From NCBI GenBank assembly GCA_030442055.1, contig JAUJEB010000011.1:62001-126000 (forward strand): a stretch of 64,000 nucleotides of DNA. The letters are read 5' to 3'. Shown here piece after piece: positions 61,994 to 64,000 of the stretch. Source of the stretch: Agaribacillus aureus. Lineage in GTDB: Bacteria; Bacteroidota; Bacteroidia; Cytophagales; Cyclobacteriaceae. Each line of letters begins with the position of its first letter. Position 1 is the first letter of the stretch. The translations under genes were made by a program, and so were the position numbers. The notes beneath the pieces were generated by a model. The model ran no database searches and was not told the DNA's origin. It saw nothing but the letters and a program-made list of their open reading frames with translations.

Positions 61994-63859
61994 TTAATCT
62001 TTAAAGGTTTCCGGAATGCCTGGATACTCCGGATAGTAATACAGGTCGTTTTCCACATAAGGACTCACGCCGCGTTTGTTATCCGGCACCCAAAAAATGG
62101 GGGTTGAATAATTATTTTGATCCTGCACCTGGGACAGTTGCTCGGTGTTAAAATCAGCAGGCGCATTAGGGTAGATCAGGCGTTCCACCATGCCATTATC
62201 TTCGATCAGGAGGTCGCCCTGTTCGCGGAATTTGCCTAGCGTAGGGTGCCTGGTACGACGTAATTCCGCAAATAATTCCAATACTTCATTGATATTAATA
62301 TCAATATACTTTTGCTGCATCAGTACTTCCATCTTCGCCTCGGTGTCTGCCGCATTTTCGAAATCCTGTCCAACTTTGGCTGCCCATGCCTGAATGACGG
62401 CGTCTGAAGGTTTATCCGGGAATGACATTTGATAAAAGTTCACCCCTTTTCCATTGTAATCATCCACGTTTGGAACGCTGGCTAAGCCCGGCGAGGTTTG
62501 CTCACCCCAGTCATTGATGCGATACCAGTAGTTAATGGAACTCTCAACGGCGTTTTCTATGTGCTGTCTGGCAGTTGAACCGGTATTGCCCAGGTTTTTC
62601 AACGCGGCCTCCGCCAATAAAAGCTGGACTTCGGCTACGGTAAATATCCTAACAGGCTCTACCAGGCTATGAAAGGAAAACGGGTTCCAATGAGCCCAGG
62701 CATCGTGATCAAAATGCCGGTTTGCGCTGTTGTACCGATCATTTGAGGAATACCAAAAGTTATTGTATCCAAAATCCGCATTATTCCATGCCTGTACGCT
62801 ATCAGTCATAGCGAGGGCTACATCAAATTTATAGGAAATCGGAATGTAAAGCCCTTCCCGGTTCGGGATAATCAAGGCAGGTAATCTCGGGTCGTCTACG
62901 CCTTCCGTGTACACATGGTCGCGGTCATCGTCAAGCCAGTATAACACCTCAGGACTGGCCCACATATGATAAATCCACCTGGAAATGTTGCCTTTATAGC
63001 CCGGTCCGCCGTTGGCGCGAGATATCCAATCTTCTCCCTGGGGTGTTTCGAGATCTTCCGTCGGCAAATTTCCGTCGGCCAGAATTTCAGCAATGATAGC
63101 ACCGGCTTCATTCGGATACACATCGCTTACTCTTATCGCTGCCCTGAGCCGCCATGCGTTCGCCAACTGGGCCCACTTGTCGGCGTCACCCTTAAACATG
63201 ATATCATATTGATCAAACAATATTTTTCCTTTCGGAGAGAGATTGGCTACCGCTGATTGAATGCCATCACCGTATTCTTTAAACTTAGCCATGGCATCCT
63301 GGTAAATTTCCCAGGGATCATCAAATTTGGGAAAAAATACCCCCTCCGAACCTTTCAGAGCCTCTGAATAGGGGATGGCGTTGTGCACATCCACACTTTT
63401 CAGCACACAATTAAGCCAGAATATCCTGGTCATATAGGCATAAACCTTCATATCCTGTTGCTCCTCTTCACTCATTTCGGCGATCCGCTGTTCCATCAAA
63501 GGGAGCTCTTTAAAGTTTTGAAAGCCATAGTCGTATAACCGTCCCAATCCCAGCGTAGGGAAACTTGTCACATGATCGTCATAATTGTTAAATCTTACGG
63601 TAGAATTATGCGGGTTGGATGCCAGGTGCGTGCGCATTGGAAAGCCTAATCCCGGGGCATTAATATTCCGGTACCAGGAGAAATTCTGATCTTTAAAACT
63701 TGCCGTTCTTTGTATCATGTAGGCAAACATGCCGGGCACTATTTCCTCACCGCTGGGGCTGTATACATTAGGATTGTTGAAAAGCTCCTCCAGATCTTCC
63801 TGACAACCTATTGTGCTGAATAATGAAAGCACTATGATCAATAAAATGTGTTTTTTCAT
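61994..63859 (-). CDS. SusD-like outer-membrane lipoprotein of a second SusCD pair
   Basis: A 621-residue lipoprotein (signal ending TIGC, Cys19, then QEDLEELFNNPN) of the SusD_2/RagB type. It has the opening NNPNVYSP, the helix WAQLANAWRLRAAIRVSDV and FTVAEVQLLLAEAALKNLG, all typical. It follows the partial SusC at the window edge by 12 bases, so it belongs to a separate pair encoded upstream of this one. Whether it serves the same glycan is unclear; no enzyme genes lie between it and the sigma gene. Confidence 0.92.
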   Translation of the reverse strand: MKKHILLIIVLSLFSTIGCQEDLEELFNNPNVYSPSGEEIVPGMFAYMIQRTASFKDQNFSWYRNINAPGLGFPMRTHLASNPHNSTVRFNNYDDHVTSFPTLGLGRLYDYGFQNFKELPLMEQRIAEMSEEEQQDMKVYAYMTRIFWLNCVLKSVDVHNAIPYSEALKGSEGVFFPKFDDPWEIYQDAMAKFKEYGDGIQSAVANLSPKGKILFDQYDIMFKGDADKWAQLANAWRLRAAIRVSDVYPNEAGAIIAEILADGNLPTEDLETPQGEDWISRANGGPGYKGNISRWIYHMWASPEVLYWLDDDRDHVYTEGVDDPRLPALIIPNREGLYIPISYKFDVALAMTDSVQAWNNADFGYNNFWYSSNDRYNSANRHFDHDAWAHWNPFSFHSLVEPVRIFTVAEVQLLLAEAALKNLGNTGSTARQHIENAVESSINYWYRINDWGEQTSPGLASVPNVDDYNGKGVNFYQMSFPDKPSDAVIQAWAAKVGQDFENAADTEAKMEVLMQQKYIDININEVLELFAELRRTRHPTLGKFREQGDLLIEDNGMVERLIYPNAPADFNTEQLSQVQDQNNYSTPIFWVPDNKRGVSPYVENDLYYYPEYPGIPETFKD

Positions 63860-63871
63860 GACTCAATATTT

Positions 63872-64000
63872 TTATATTCCGAAAGAAAGCTGAAAACCAA
63901 AACTCTGCGTAGAAGGCAGAACCGTTTCTCCCCTGAAGGTTTTTGTACCGGTAGAGGCCTCTGCATCAAAATTTGGCATGGTCTTGTACAAGTAGCCAAG
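63872..64000 (-). CDS. SusC-family TonB-dependent transporter, C-terminal fragment (cut by window edge)
   Basis: The last 42 codons before a TAA at 63874-63872 encode FRGETVLPSTQSFGFQLSFGI, a beta-strand ending with a near-terminal aromatic residue as in outer-membrane barrels of SusC type. It precedes the SusD gene by 12 bases on the same strand, the standard order. The rest of the gene is outside the window. Confidence 0.75.
   Translation of the reverse strand, partial: LGYLYKTMPNFDAEASTGTKTFRGETVLPSTQSFGFQLSFGI

Overview
The window looks like a chromosomal segment of a marine-type Bacteroidota, most likely of the Cytophagales/Flammeovirga-like side (inference). Supporting signs are SusC/SusD pairs, a FecI-type sigma factor with a FecR anti-sigma factor, many lipoproteins with acidic residues just after the lipid Cys, TAnnTTTG-type -7 boxes and a lack of clear Shine-Dalgarno sites. 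Almost all genes lie on the minus strand; only 3004-8342 is on the plus strand. I saw no rRNA, tRNA, CRISPR array, transposase or phage gene.

Layout from right to left, which is the direction of transcription. 64000-61142 holds the end of one SusC, its SusD and a stand-alone TonB-plug protein. A small beta-barrel gene follows at 60492. 60272-53180 is the regulatory and uptake unit: ECF sigma, FecR, SusC with an STN signalling domain, SusD, then a strong terminator hairpin at 53118-53140. 52825-42131 encodes an unclassified TIM-barrel-like glycosidase candidate, four sulfatases, a GDSL esterase and a GH29 fucosidase. 41795-12742 is a tightly packed run of about 29 kb with a good promoter at 41849-41878. 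It encodes six more sulfatases, two tandem GH95 fucosidases, a GH141-like beta-helix protein with a PDZ domain, a sialate-O-acetylesterase-like enzyme, a ThuA protein, an S9-like hydrolase, a DUF1080 protein and a three-gene redox-looking group (propeller-cupredoxin, DUF1080-PA14 and PVC-type c-heme protein).

12741-9432 is a looser region with a Cys-rich lipoprotein, an FN3/kelch lipoprotein and decayed duplicates of both a DUF1080 gene and the kelch-gene leader. 9431-1 holds a PIG-L deacetylase, a plus-strand pair of planctomycete-type genes (PSCyt1/DUF1549/DUF1553 and DUF1501), an exported RhaM-like mutarotase, an SSS symporter, a Zn-dehydrogenase and the start of an iron-type alcohol dehydrogenase.

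Working model (inference): this is a polysaccharide utilisation locus for a highly sulfated, probably acetylated, fucose-rich glycan such as algal fucoidan or an animal sulfated fucan. SusC/D import is sensed through the STN-FecR-sigma route. Ten sulfatases and several esterases strip substituents. GH29, GH95 x2 and GH141 release fucose-type sugars. The mutarotase, symporter and dehydrogenases handle the monosaccharide. The least understood parts are the copper/heme/propeller group, which may oxidise sugars with DUF1080 proteins acting on 3-keto-glycosides, and the 797-residue glycosidase candidate. No recognisable endo-fucanase and no sulfatase-maturation enzyme is encoded here.
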